A DNA stretch of 64,000 nt from Ulva prolifera. Lineage: Eukaryota > Chlorophyta > Ulvophyceae > Ulvales > Ulvaceae. The notes below the pieces were generated by a model. It was not told the DNA's origin. It made no database searches and was given only the letters and a program-made list of their open reading frames with translations. Location: positions 5,814,522 to 5,878,521 of the forward strand of contig CM041202.1 in NCBI GenBank assembly GCA_023078555.1, given 5' to 3'. Shown in pieces: positions 10,596-22,751 of the stretch. The translations under genes and the position numbers were made by a program. Position 1 is the stretch's first letter. The number at the start of each line of letters is the position of its first letter.

Positions 10596-12383
10596 ATGGA
10601 TAAATCCGGGAAGTGCTCAATGGCGTCGGATCCGGATCCGTCGAGTTCGACAGCTTCGAAGAGCTGCTGCTGCAAGTTCACGATGGCCGCGATGGGCCTC
10701 ATCCTGACGTTGCTGACACTCCTGAGCAGTGCGGTATTGGTCGTCCTGGGAGTCTCTTTGTCGGACTGCGATCTGGCGTGCGACGGAGACACCGACGGGG
10801 CGGAGCTGCTGAACGAAGGAATATACGAGTGTGACGGTGCGGCCCCCAAAGGAACATGTATCTCGAGATACTGGTGCACCAGGCCACTCATGGGCCAAAC
10901 TGATGGTTTTTACAGAAGATTAAACGGGAGAAGAACATGGACTAAACTGAGAGTTTTATGGACACTCTCGGGTCAAACAATTAATTAATGTACAGTAGCG
11001 CGAGTCCGGTGTTGTAGGTCAAGCTGGGCTAAAAGCACTTTTGCTTTTCGCCTGATCAGCTGAACTCGACTTGGCCATGTTTCGTGTCGTGCCTATGTGC
11101 AAGGTGCGAAGCTTGGCTGAATGCGATAGACACGAGGTGGCGTCAGGTGACCTTCGTGGCCTGGCGAAGAGCATGCGTAGGACCGGGTCAACGCTCTCGA
11201 GCATGCTATCAGCACAAGCGCCACCGACAGACCAGCTGATCACTGTTGCTGTTTGTTTAGCAGCAGCAATATGTGGCTTCGTCCGCGGCACGCGCTCTAT
11301 CCCACCAACTTGTTTGTTGCTGTGATGCTAGGCAGTTTGTCTGAAATCAGGCTTTCATACATCTGATCAGGAGTGTCAACATACATGTAGATGTGAGACC
11401 TATAATTGTGTATGCTGCGCTGCTGCCGATGAAGTGTTCGCGGCCCAGCGCATCGCGGTGACCAATTGGTCTCGACTCTGCGCTGTAGTGCAGCGCGGGT
11501 TGGCCTTATATAGGATGCATGTAGAACCGAATGCACGATGACTTGTGTGTCTTGCCGCTGCTCCAGCTCGCGGAGGGATGCTTCCTCGCATTCGTGAGCA
11601 GGGAATCAGTGCAGCCAGTTCACAAGCGACACGAAAGCCTTGTCATTAGGCTTCAGGCCGTCACTCGTGGCCTATGGAGCATACTCTGCGCATACCTGAC
11701 AGTGTCGAGGTCAGGCAGCAGGCTTGGCTGCCTCAATGTATGCCTGCTGAATGGGCGTAGTCCGCATGTTGCAAGCTGTGTGGCAGCACTCTATCGCCAG
11801 TCTTCCTAGCTGAGCTCAATCCTGAACATGCTTCATCGTAGTCTTTCTTGCCATTTCTTTTACGCTGCATACAATACGCATTCACTACAGCTTGGCCGAA
11901 TTACTGCAACGTTGCCATGTCAAGCAATGGTACAAAACACATGTGCTGTTCGATCGTCGTGCAGACCGGAAAGGTGTACGCTGGAGTCAAATCTCAAGGA
12001 GAACATAGGCAGTGAGCCTCATCTGTATTCTCATTCACACGTACTGCTGTTCCGGACGCACAAGTGCATCGAAAGCCCAGCACGCATGGCATCGCAGTAA
12101 GACTGGCTGTGCAGGAGAGAACAGCTGCGGCCCGTTGCGGCCCTTCTTCTACGCAATGCTCTGCGTCAACCTCGTCCTCATGGCCGTGTGGCTGTCGATC
12201 ATCGTGGTCTGCTGCTGGAAGCGGGCGCGGGATGGTGCCGAGACCGCCGCTGCGGTCGAGGCCGCGGAGGCGGAGATGAGCAGCCGGCAGGCTCTTGTGG
12301 CGATACAGATGCGCTCGGACTGGCACACCCCCGTGCCGCCTCGGCTGCCGGTCGCAAGCACATATATCCCCCGCGACGTGTAG
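10596..12383 (+). CDS. Small two-pass membrane protein T3 (two exons)
   Basis: Third paralog. Exons 10596-10836 and 12115-12383, intron 10837-12114, giving 169 aa. It starts MDKSGKCSMASDP, and a Ser-rich N-terminus leads to CCCK. Transmembrane segment 1 contains MGLILTLLTLLSSAVLVVLG. The loop carries DCDLAC, GAELLNEG and YECDG, then SCGP from exon 2. Segment 2 is MLCVNLVLMAVWLSIIVV, followed by CCWKRARDG and an acidic/Ala-rich tail ending STYIPRDV. Exon 1 ends GACG|GTGCGG and exon 2 starts GCAG|GAGAGAAC, giving Gly at the phase-1 joint as in T1 and T2. It shares more with T1 than with T2 in the loop (DTDGAELLNEGIY). Three plus-strand copies about 4.5 kb apart suggest tandem duplication. Function unknown. 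Confidence 0.77.
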
Positions 12384-14365
12384 CCTCATGCTGCGGATCA
12401 CTGCAGCGGCCAAGCAACAGGTACCCTCGACTACCGGTGGAGGCTCTACCCGCAGTTGCGGCGCGGTAACTCATCCTGGTGCAGTTACTGTGATTACATT
12501 ACAAACGAGCGCCGCGTATCTGGAAGGCCCTGTTCAGGCCGATCTCTGGCACTGGCACGACGGCTCATGCATGCGCCCATGGTCATATGTTGCCTGTAAA
12601 GTAAAGTAAATCTGAATCTACTGAGCCGTATCCTATTGGACATGTGCTGCTGTGCCAGCAGCAGGAGCGTCTGTGGCAGCCCATCAGGCGAAGGAATGCC
12701 CATGCACACGAAGCATCGAGGAACAGTTGCATGGAAGCACTGCCGCCGCATCTCCGGGGTGGCGAGTCTATGCTGCATTTGTTCACTACCTGGCTGCTGG
12801 CGGCATGTGGACAACTGTCAAGTGCTTCATACAAGTGGGGAAAGAGAGAATGCAGTGGCAGAGTTGGCCTGCGAGATGTACACGTAAGTGGATGCAGAAG
12901 TGTTGTTGAGAACTTCTGCTGGTGATGTGGGGCCTACACGCAGTGGAGCGTGCAGGCTTTGACGTGCAGGCCCTGACTGGTAGAACGAATTGTGGTGACT
13001 CTGATTCAGAAGCGCTGAGATGAAGCCAGGAGCGTGAGCTGCTGTGCTGATGGCGTGATGCAAAGGCATAGTCGCCTGGCCACTGAATGTAGAGATGGTA
13101 TTATGATACATGTGATGTCTGTCTCAACTATGAATCGGCAAAGCGGCGGTGTGTTTGGACATGTAAGTATGGTGCACAGTTTGGTGTAGCCATGCAGTCA
13201 CTGGTCCCTAGTAGCAAGATATGTAACACTGTTCAATCATGCAAACTCCAAAGGATGTTTCATTCAGCTAATCTGTATTTGGGGCGCTCTGGATCGTCCT
13301 TCCGCCCTCCAGGTTCCCGTGCCACACCTACCGCGGAAGCAAGCATGGCCAAGTCAAATCAGCGTCCAGCACAGCAGAAAGTCATGATTACAACAGAAAC
13401 TGTACGAGTATGAATGTCGACGACTCATACCGGCGGCGCAGGGGCTGCCGAGGCTGTGCGCCGCACAGGCCCCCGGGCCGGGCGTGCGCCCCCGGCCCTT
13501 TCCCCCCACACGCTCTAGCACACAGTCTCATGCACGCACGCTCGATCTAAAGACGAGCTGGTGCACTAGCAACGCGGCATGCATGCCCCGCACCGCACGG
13601 GCAGTGCATGTCCGCCGTGTCATGCGGCCTCCGCATGGCCTCCGGCCACTGCAAGTGTTTCCGGTCAATCTAGTCCCACTGCCGCACGGGTGTCACCACG
13701 TGTCATTGCCAAAAACAGTCACCGAAAGATATGCATGTCATAAGACACATCAGCCACCAGCAAGCTGCCTCGGCAGGCGTCGCCCCGCCAGAGCCCGCTG
13801 CAAAGGCGTTATTTCCCACCAGTCTCGGTGGCGTGGGTGCCGCTGCCATCAGACAGCGTCACAGTAATTCTTCAGATCCGCAGCAAAGGCGGAGAGCACG
13901 CCGGTGCGCCCCAACGCGGGCTGGCCGGCGCAGGCTTGTGTACCGCCCGCCCACTTCCCTGCAACCCAGCCCCAAACCCGAACTCCCCACCCGACCCGCC
14001 GTTCGCCAGCCACGTGGCCACCCTCAACACCACCCGCTGCGGCGTCTGTGCCGTTGGACACCCCCACCTCGAAGCTACCTGCCTCCGGATCTCCGGCAGC
14101 CACCGCATCACACGCAGCATGAGACGCGTGCTGCGTTGCACTCCAGGTAGCCCCCTCACACACTGCCGCGCCGCAGCAAGGTGACGTGCGCGGCGGCGGC
14201 AGGGAGGGGGCGGGCAGGGGGGGGTGCGAAGCGTCGCAGCCGCCGGCAGTGTGTTTATTGCACAGACAGTCTCCACGGCCTGCAGCGGGACACACATGTG
14301 CTGAGGTATGGATCTAGGCCAGACCAGTGGTGCGCGGGGTGGGCACTGTGGGAGCATGCATGCTC
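12384..14365. other. Stretch between T3 and kinase K1
   Basis: Contains a family C repeat (12596-12644). GC content rises after 13450. A minus-strand frame at about 13849-14295 reads sensibly (for example CDAVAAGDPEAG) and could be a further 3' exon of K1, but I cannot place its splice sites. Confidence 0.4.
12596..12644 (-). repeat. Repeat family C copy
   Basis: gtaaagtaaagtaaatctga, then actgagccgtatcctattgg; the reverse complement matches 8921-8965. Confidence 0.75.
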
Positions 14366-17300
14366 TTACACGAGAGCATCACTAATGGCCGGGTACGGGC
14401 TGGGTGGGGCTCCGGAGAGACGGCGCGATAGCACACAGGCTACCACAGTGACTTCTGATTGGCCGAATTCTGTCATTCGTGAGCATGCCACTGCAGATGA
14501 CAGAACCAATATATGCCAGGCAACCGCACCTGCTGTTGTTATTTGACATGCGGGTATCAACACCACCACGGCATCTGCGTCCGCGTGCTGCGAGTCCACG
14601 CTGCTTGCCAACGACACCTGCCCGGAGGCGTATGCGCCGATCGGCGGCTCGCTGTCATGGCCGGAGGAACTCCGCGTCGCCGCCGCAAACTTCGCGCTCT
14701 CAATCAGAAGCTCGCGCTCGCAGTAGTCCTCGCACCACTTCTCCAGAGGCTTCCGCGGGGCCAGCAGCTGCGTGAACGCTTGCACCACGCCGAGCGCGGG
14801 GCCGGGGGCCCCCGGCACGGCGCGGCCGTACAATCCCCGCGCCGCCGTCATCACAGCGCGCACGCCGCGCGCGATGGCGGCAGCACCAGGGACCGCCGCA
14901 CCGCCGCGGCGGCGGCCGCCAAAGGCGTGAGCCACGGCGGCAAAGAGGCCGCGGCGCTGGGGGCCACCAGAGGCCCCTCCGGACGGGCAGGATGCGGAGC
15001 TGCAGTCGGACGGCGCAGCGGCGAGGTGGAGGACGGTGGGAGACGCAGCTGCGAGCGTGAAGGGGGGTGGAGGGACTGCGATGGGCGGGGTGGGGTTGGT
15101 GCGTAGTGACGAGGTGGTTATTGGGCCACAGGGACAGGCGGCTGTGTATGCCTGCACAACACTCACTGTGGTGACATTTGGCGACACGGCAATGAGGCAG
15201 TGACGATGACGACACATCCTCCTCGAAATTAGTTTCCCTTAAGCAGGCTTATGAACGTGTGCCAATTGCTATTAGAATTTCAGCATGAAGACGCCGGCAA
15301 TGCAGGCAAGCCGGGTCTATCGTTCTCTGGCTCTTTGCAGGCCACGCATGCTAGAGGGGCTGGAGGGGCTGCTGGTCGAGGGCTGCCTACCTGGCTCTGT
15401 GGCGTTGCCAGCCTGAGCGCCGGCTCCGGTGTGGCGCAGGGCGCTCGCGCCGCGGCGAGTGCGGCGGCGGGAGCGCTGACTTGCATCGTCAGCCCCTCCT
15501 GCATGCTGAGAGCTGCTCAAAACAGAACCCGCCACCACGTCGGCACCGTGGCCTGTAGTGCCCAGGCTGAGTACACATGCGTACACACGCATTGTCGACA
15601 GACGGGCAGTGGGCTGCAGCACTACATGCATGCATCCATCACAGAAATGCAACCATCACCGGCGAGAGAACGTAAGGAACCCACCTCAGAGGCAAAGCTA
15701 TGTGACGCCCTCGCCGGGTCCGGCGATGGCGCCGCGAACGCTGCGGCCGCCGGTGGCGACAGGGGTGGTGCTTCTCCGCACGAGGCCGTGTCATCATCAT
15801 TCCAATTGTTTGACCCCCAGCCACTGCACTCCGGGCACAGGGCCGCCCCGGCTGTGACTCCATGATCTTTGCCTACGGCAAGCGTATCAACAAACGCGGG
15901 CGGATCATCAGGAGATGCTGAGGTCGGGGCTTCCGAGGGTGCACAGGGGCCTGAGTCGCCGACCCGCACCCCGTCTGCAGGGTTGTTCCCAAACCCTGTC
16001 CAGCCGGTGCCGGAGGATGCTCCGGAGGGCAGCCAGAGCAGGCGCTGCTCCGGCTCCGCCTCGGCCGTATCCGTAGCAAAGTCTTGTTGGGTGCACGCAG
16101 CTGCGGCCTCCACAGGTCCGCATGGCACGACAGTGTGTCGCTTCAGGTGCGCGATCTTCTCGTCGATGCGGCTGGCGAGCCCCGGCCAGAAGCCACCCTC
16201 GAACGGGCAAGGCGACGGCATTGCCTGGCCGACCTCCAGCACCCCCGCAATGCCATGCGTGAGAACCATGCCACGGCGCGCGCTACCCGCAGCCACGACG
16301 ACCGCATCCGCCGCGTCACCGCAGCGGCGGACCCGCGTCGCGCGTGCAAGCACCCCGATCTCCCCGCGCGCCACCAGCCACCCCGGCTCCGGGCCGCCGC
16401 TGCCGCGGAGGCCGTGGCGGAGGATGACGAAATCCGCGAGCACGCTCTGCAGCCGCCGCCGCACGTCCGCGGCGGCCGGCCGGGCCTCCGGGAGCGGGGC
16501 CGTTGCCCACAGCGCGATGTCTGCAATGGCCGGGGAGATGTCGGCGGCGCGGTCGCCCCAGTGGCCACAGGTGTGCGCGGTGCCAGCGGCGATCCGGCGC
16601 AGGACCTCCTGCTTCCCGAGAACGCCGTAGAGTGGCGCAGCAGGGCACACGAGCTCGTGCGCGATACAGCCGAGAGAGTACACGTCTTGTGCGTGGGTGA
16701 GGGTGAGGGCGGGGAGAGGGGGGGTAGAGGCGGGGCTGTGGGGGGCTTCGCGGAGGAGGTCGCGGGCGGCGAGCTCCGGGGCGCGGGTCTCCAGGGTGCC
16801 GAGGGCGGTGGCGTAGGTGCGGCTGTGGTGCGGGAGGCGGGCCTTGCCGAGGTCGGCGATGGCGACGGGGTGCGGGTGGGGGCCGCGGAAGCCCGGGAGG
16901 GCGAGGCGGGGGGCGCTGTGGTGTCCACGGGTCTGCACGGGGGAAGCTGTGGTGTGCGCGTGAGTGTGTTTATGCATGACTGTGTAGCCGTGTGTGATGC
17001 GGGCACTGATGACTCCAGAGACTGGACCGATAGGGCGTACGAGTCCCGTATCGCTGCAACCTCGGGCTAGTGCCACACAGGGCAACAACACGTTTTGGAT
17101 AGAGCGCGATGACTCGGATAGACGGGACGGCGGAACACCGAGACCCAGCACCCCCGCAGCACCACCTACACGACGAACACGCACAACAAGCGAGAATGCG
17201 GCATCGGTGGTCGTGACGCCACAGACACTCTCACAAGGGCCGAGCCGTGCGTCAACAACCGTGTTACTACAACCGGGTGGCAAATGCGCCATGGCGGAGG

Positions 17301-19100
17301 CATGTCTGCGACGATGTGCAGCTGGGACACGTGGCTAAACCACTCGGCAGGTGCGAGTGAACGGTCTATCGTGCAGGAACCAGCGGCCTCTGAATGTATC
17401 GACGTTCCTCGTGCTGATGCCTGAAGGGAGCAGGAAGCAAACCTGGGTGGGAAAACAATAAGGCGCGAAGGTGTGAAGGAAGACGGGACCTTCAGAACCC
17501 GTTGCTTGAACGATTGTGAGGCTTCAAAACGTGACATGGCAAACTGATGAATGCCGAAGTTGCATGCTGTGGACTGTGGGGAATGGAGGGAGGGGCGGAG
17601 TGTGGGAGGTGTGGGAGGCACAGGTGAGGAAGCACTAGGGAGGGGCGGCATGGAGAACAGTGTGCCCAATGAAGCACCTGAACGTACGACCACAGACACA
17701 CAGGGCCCAGATAAATGACCAGTGCTGGTGCGAGGATGCAGGCTGATCACTCAGAAGATAGCAGGTGTTTTCGATAGGGCCAAATACTTCGAAATACAGA
17801 GCAAACCGAAGGTTAACACACGATTGGCGCAGCCGGCGCTCGGTGATATCGCATCGAGAATAGATGAGAAGAGAGCCAGTTTGCTTGAATTGAGCAGCAA
17901 GGGGATAGCCACGGGAACGCGGGTCGCACCTGGACCAGGACATTGGCTGACTTGAGGTCGCAGTGCAGCAGTCCTCGCCCGTGCAGGCCCGTGAGACCGA
18001 AGGCAATGCCAGACAGAACTCGCAGCATATCGTCCATAGGCATAGACGGCTCGGCACGGGGAACGTTGCTGTTGGGGTCATGGCACAGCTGCTGCCGCTT
18101 CATCACCTGGCCCGCGTCCTGGCGCGCTGCGCGGAGGAGGTTGAACAGCGCCATGTCGAACTTTTCTAGCACCAAGCCCTGCGCAGGTGCATATGTGATT
18201 ACAAATATGACATGTATGGGTATGAAGATTGTGTTGTGACGCAGTCCTGCGCTCACGTTGCGTGTCTAGAGTGCAACGTCAAGTACGTACAGAAACACGC
18301 TCAAGCTGACACAATGTAGCCCACAGATGATCACACGTGATGCATCTTAGATATTATCTGCGGCTTCTACAGGCATTGCAAACGGATGTTTTACCTGCAT
18401 GTGCTCCCCCTGCGTGGACGTGCAGCTGTCGCCTCTTGTGCGTGCTGTCATCGTCTTGATCACGGCCCGTAACTGCACGATCGGGAAGAGTGCAGGCAAC
18501 GGCATCACCATAGAGTATAGTAGGCATGGATCAGCGCTGGGATGTGCGCTTGCCACGCCTCGTGGTCGGACACCCGCTGGCAACGCTTCGCGCCCAGAGC
18601 TGGGCTTACACCGAACAGTGTTCGCCAGTGTTAAAGCAGCTGCCTCGGCGACGAGGTCATCATGCACGTCTTCATCCATGTCGATGAACATCTTCACAAC
18701 GCAGTCCTTTGGCTGAAGATGCGCTTTGCAGGCTGTGTCGCAGCTGGTGATTTCGGACACCTGAAACACGCGCGGCCATGTTGGTGTGTAGAGTAGAGCA
18801 CTCACACATCAGAAATTTGAATGGGTTTAAAAAGCAAGCTTAGCTCATAATTCATCGGTAATATGCGTGCAGAAGCGTATCGGCAGGCACTCTCGTTGTG
18901 AATACGCGTACCTCGGCTTGCCCTCCTTTCGCAAGCATCTTCCCAAAGCGTAACTGGCCACGATGAAGAGCTATCGGATGTTTCAAGTCGTCTCCGAGTC
19001 CCGACAGCACGTCTTCCAGGCGCGCCATCTGTGTCGTGTGAGCGCTCGGAGCACTGGCTGGCTGCATGCCATTGTCAGGGACACACACGCTTGACATCAT
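14366..19100 (-). CDS. Non-RD protein kinase K1, multi-exon
   Basis: Exons read on the minus strand: 19100-18912, 18760-18395, 18178-17930, 16932-15685, 15498-15391, and 15151 to somewhere before the stop at 14366 (3' end uncertain). All joins are phase 0. Landmarks: glycine loop LAKGGQAE (exon 1 end); VVKMF with the ATP lysine near residue 86; hinge LVLEKFD; catalytic HCDLKSANVLV (Asp near 259); metal-binding DLG in place of DFG (near 295); APE (near 319); DVYSLGC (near 351); and RPAA near the domain end (about 418). A serine/threonine kinase is likely from DLKSAN; the Arg before the catalytic Asp is missing (non-RD). A conserved module follows at residues 455-532 (GVLARATRV ... GQAMPSPCPFEGG), shared with K2. 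The start is the ATG ATG at 19100, but earlier exons cannot be excluded. Substrate unknown. Confidence 0.8.
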
Positions 19101-20540
19101 CGCCTATTGAGTTGAAAATTCACGGCTCAGGCGTAAAGCAATCAGGTTAGTTGCAGCTTTCGGCGGCACGTTGTGCTTACTCATGTGGGCACTTGTTCGT
19201 AGAATCAACACCATGGAACAGTATGAGCTATTCGGCGCGCGTCAGATGCCTCAAAGTGTCTGCAGCATGTACTGATAAATGATTGCTGCTGTCGTTCGTG
19301 GCTTATGGTGATGAGCCTGCTTCGAGATCGAGCTCAGCCGGAGAGGACCTCGCGCTGAGACCTGGTGGCGAGATTTCGCGATAACGGCGCCTTCTCATTT
19401 CATGCGTCGTGGCCAGCCTGATTATACTCGACACCTCGCTTATATTTTCAAACGTAGCACGTTGCACTATCTGTAACTATGCTGCATGCAGTCAGCGTAG
19501 CGGTAAGTCCCATTCGCACTTGTGATGGACGCGCAAGCTTGCGCCGGATACCGTAGCGTAGCAGGTTTGGCCAGCGTCGGTCGATGTCGTTAGGTGTGAT
19601 GCGTGATCAATAGACCCGAGCAGAGCCGCCCCATCAGCCTCTATCAGCTGCCCGGCTGTAGGCGGACCATACTTCGTCCTGCTCATCCACGCTCCGATTC
19701 GCTGCACTTTTCTGCCCTGAATTTCGCAGCTGCGACGTTGGTGGCATCTATCTTCAGCGCTCCGCCGTCACTAGACCCGGAGCATATATCATGCTCCAAT
19801 CTAGACGAGGGTCTTGTAATACATTGTTCTGGGCCCTGTAAGCCCCAGGCAGTGCACCTCGGGCTCACGGGCCCTCCATGCAACTTCGGTTCGGTGCGCT
19901 GATGACCATGGATGCAGCCTTTCGCATGGCAGCAACTCTGCTCATGCACAGCGTTACAGAACCTTATTTCAGCCTGATGCGTATCAAGCTATTATCAGAT
20001 GTTCGTTCCTAATGAGCGCGTGGTGAATGGGCCAACGTGTGCTCATGGTTCCACACAGAAGCGGCTGGGAGATCACAAACAGACAGAGCAGGTATATACT
20101 GATGTCAACTGTGGATGCTTGACCAGATGATTCGGAGTGCAGTGTCTCGAAAGCGCTCGTGACGACCACCGTGCGAACCACCACGGCCAGAGGGCTTCGA
20201 AACATGCAAGCTTCAGCAATTTCACAATCTGACACGGTTGTCACCACCACAATATGACACGATGGCAGTCAGTACGACGCATACTCTTGGTCTATCTGAT
20301 AAAGCTTTCACTCTCTCGCATTGCGCAGATTTGCCAATTCCAACAGGCGCAATGTCCACGCAGCGGTACAGGCAGCAGCGAAACTGATCCTTCACGATCA
20401 CGATTTGCTTGGCTTGAACATACAGCAAAAGCAGGTCATGGGCGCAGCAGTATCCCAGCGCTGGCCCAGCTCCGGCCCCGTAGATGACTGACCCAGTTGA
20501 TGACCGAAGAGCGTTGCTGCCGTGATGAACATCTACACTT

Positions 20541-20580
20541 GCGTTACAAGATCAGAGTGAGGGAGGCAGGTACACTGCGT
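20541..20580 (+). repeat. Repeat family A, diverged copy
   Basis: gcgttacaagatcagagtga, then gggaggcaggtacactgcg; followed by A/C-rich sequence. Confidence 0.65.
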
Positions 20581-21162
20581 TCCGCAGGCACTCCCCACAG
20601 AACAGAAGCGCGTAACAATCACAACAGCACCACCCCTCTACATCTGGTGTCACCAGGTACATGGGCATGTGCCACGTTGCGACAGAGCAGAACTGACATT
20701 TCAGGACATGGAGAACCTGAAGCACCTCTCTGCACTCGCAGTCAATCTGTGCTCATGTGCAAGTTCTCTCGACTCTGTGTGTAGCTGCTCTGCGACATGT
20801 TGAATAAGGATGCCGCTCTCCTGACCATGCTCCCAAGTGCAAGCCACAGGCATACAGAGGCCAGTCTGGCAGGCGACCATGACAAGTTTGGCCTGCAGCT
20901 GTGGCCGCTTGTCCCAGCATTTGTTGTCCTCCTGATCATCCTGCTTGCAGGCAGGAGTGCAAGGCAGGTGGCCCCACGCCAGCCTCTCGCTTGGGCGTAT
21001 GGTGCTGCCTGTGGCACAAGGAATAAGTCTGCGAGGAAGATAGTGCCGCCGGGAAAACATTCAGGAACACCAACGTCACAGCCATCAATGGATGCAGGCA
21101 CAGAAGGCCAGAACGCGTCCGAGCCTGTCACGCACAGCAGGACCACCACACACACTGCCTGT

Positions 21163-21202
21163 TTGTTACAAGGACAAAGTCGGAGTGGGCGGTAGCATCG
21201 CC
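21163..21202 (+). repeat. Repeat family A copy
   Basis: tgttacaaggacaaagtcgg, then agtgggcggtagcatcgcc. Confidence 0.8.
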
Positions 21203-22488
21203 AGGACAACGACCAAGCACACCAACGGCCCATCGTATGCACGGCAGGAGACTGTCACCCACGCTGTCTGTGTGGCTGTAGCACCCGCATACCATATCAC
21301 CTCTAAATGTTGAGACCTCGTCCAAACAATTGGTGGTCCAACTCGAACGCCGCGAATTCAAGCCGCCTGGTCCCAAACCTTCAAAACTCGATCGACACGC
21401 CGGTCCAATCCACTTGCGCACTGCGAGCTGCAACAGTGGACAGTGTACCAGCATGCGTGGCAGCGCTGCACCGAGACACAACAGCCCAAGTTGTGTCTGC
21501 TGCGTGACGTCAGAATTGTACAGATGTGATGGCCCGATATGTGTAGCTTGATAACTGTACAGAGCACTCCACCAGCTAGTGTTACCGACTCTGGATGCAA
21601 CAGCCCAAGCTCAGAGTGGTTGGCTGCGCTGTGCACATCAACGCAGGCCTGCATTGAGGCATTCACTCACAGCATACCACACGCAACCGTCGAGCACGTG
21701 CCGCACATGCACACTTGTGGGCGTGGACCCGGGGCTGCGTTTGATTGGGGTGTGTGGGTCGGCGGGTGTAGGGGTGTGTGCAGATACGCAGCTGGCGAGC
21801 GTGTGGGCCCAGCGGGCCCAGCACAGCGGATCATATGATATCTGGCTTTGTTCGGAAGTCGTGGTCAGGTTCGGCGAGCGTCTGCGTCCGCTGTTCACAC
21901 TCATGATTGGAGGCTTCGGTACCGGTGTGCCTGCACATGTCCATGCCTGCAGGGTTGCGTTGCACAAGGCCGGTAGCACCGCCCGGGCGGTGCTATAGCT
22001 GTATACGTATATATACGTATACCGGCCTCTAGAGCTCCGACTTTGGCCTTGAGACACATGCGCACGCACTCATGCTGCTGCGTACACCGGTATTGCGGCC
22101 ACTGATCACTCGAGGCTGATCATGACCTAGGCAAGCTTGAAGCACGGTACGATGCATGCAAGCCACCACCGCTGCAGTGGCGGCCTGTCCACGTGCTCAG
22201 GGACCATGCGCCGTCGCAGCTGTTGCCGCTGCTGCTTCCGGAAGGCTGGGCGTTGCACACGCCAGCACGGGCACGGCACGCCGACATGCTTGCCGGAGCG
22301 TGGCCCGCACTGCAAAGATAGTCCCGGCAGCTAATCATGATGGTCGCATGTGGATGTGTTGTAGCCTGAGGTATGTCTGGAGCCGTTGTCGGCCAGGCCT
22401 GCGCGGCGCGGGTTGATCATATATGCGGGTTGATCATATATAGCTATGATTCCGAATAGGACAGTGCCATAGTGCATGCGCACGCGCG

Positions 22489-22544
22489 TAGCTAGGCCCG
22501 GGGATTCGAGTCCATGGATTCGCATGCCTGGCCGGGCCTAGCTA
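22489..22544. repeat. Inverted repeat, 13-bp arms
   Basis: tagctaggcccgg pairs perfectly with ccgggcctagcta across a 30-base centre. Confidence 0.9.
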
Positions 22545-22723
22545 GCCCGCGGCCGCGCGTAACGCTACGCGCGGGCACTAGTACTAGTTGGAGCGCCCTT
22601 GACGCACCGCCTCGCATGCACTCGAAGTGGCTACGTTTCGAAGCAGTTTCGGGGATGACTACAAAACAAGTCCGGGATGGCCCAGGCTTCAGGAACTGTC
22701 CAATAAACGCCGCTGGCTGGGCA

Positions 22724-22751
22724 TGCACCACCCTCGATCGAGGGTGGTGCA
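22724..22751. repeat. Perfect 28-bp palindrome
   Basis: tgcaccaccctcga followed by its exact reverse complement, no spacer. Confidence 0.95.

Noticed and set aside
22489..22544. tRNA-like gggattcgagtcc
   Set aside because: It lies in the centre of an inverted repeat and no acceptor, D or anticodon arms can be drawn.
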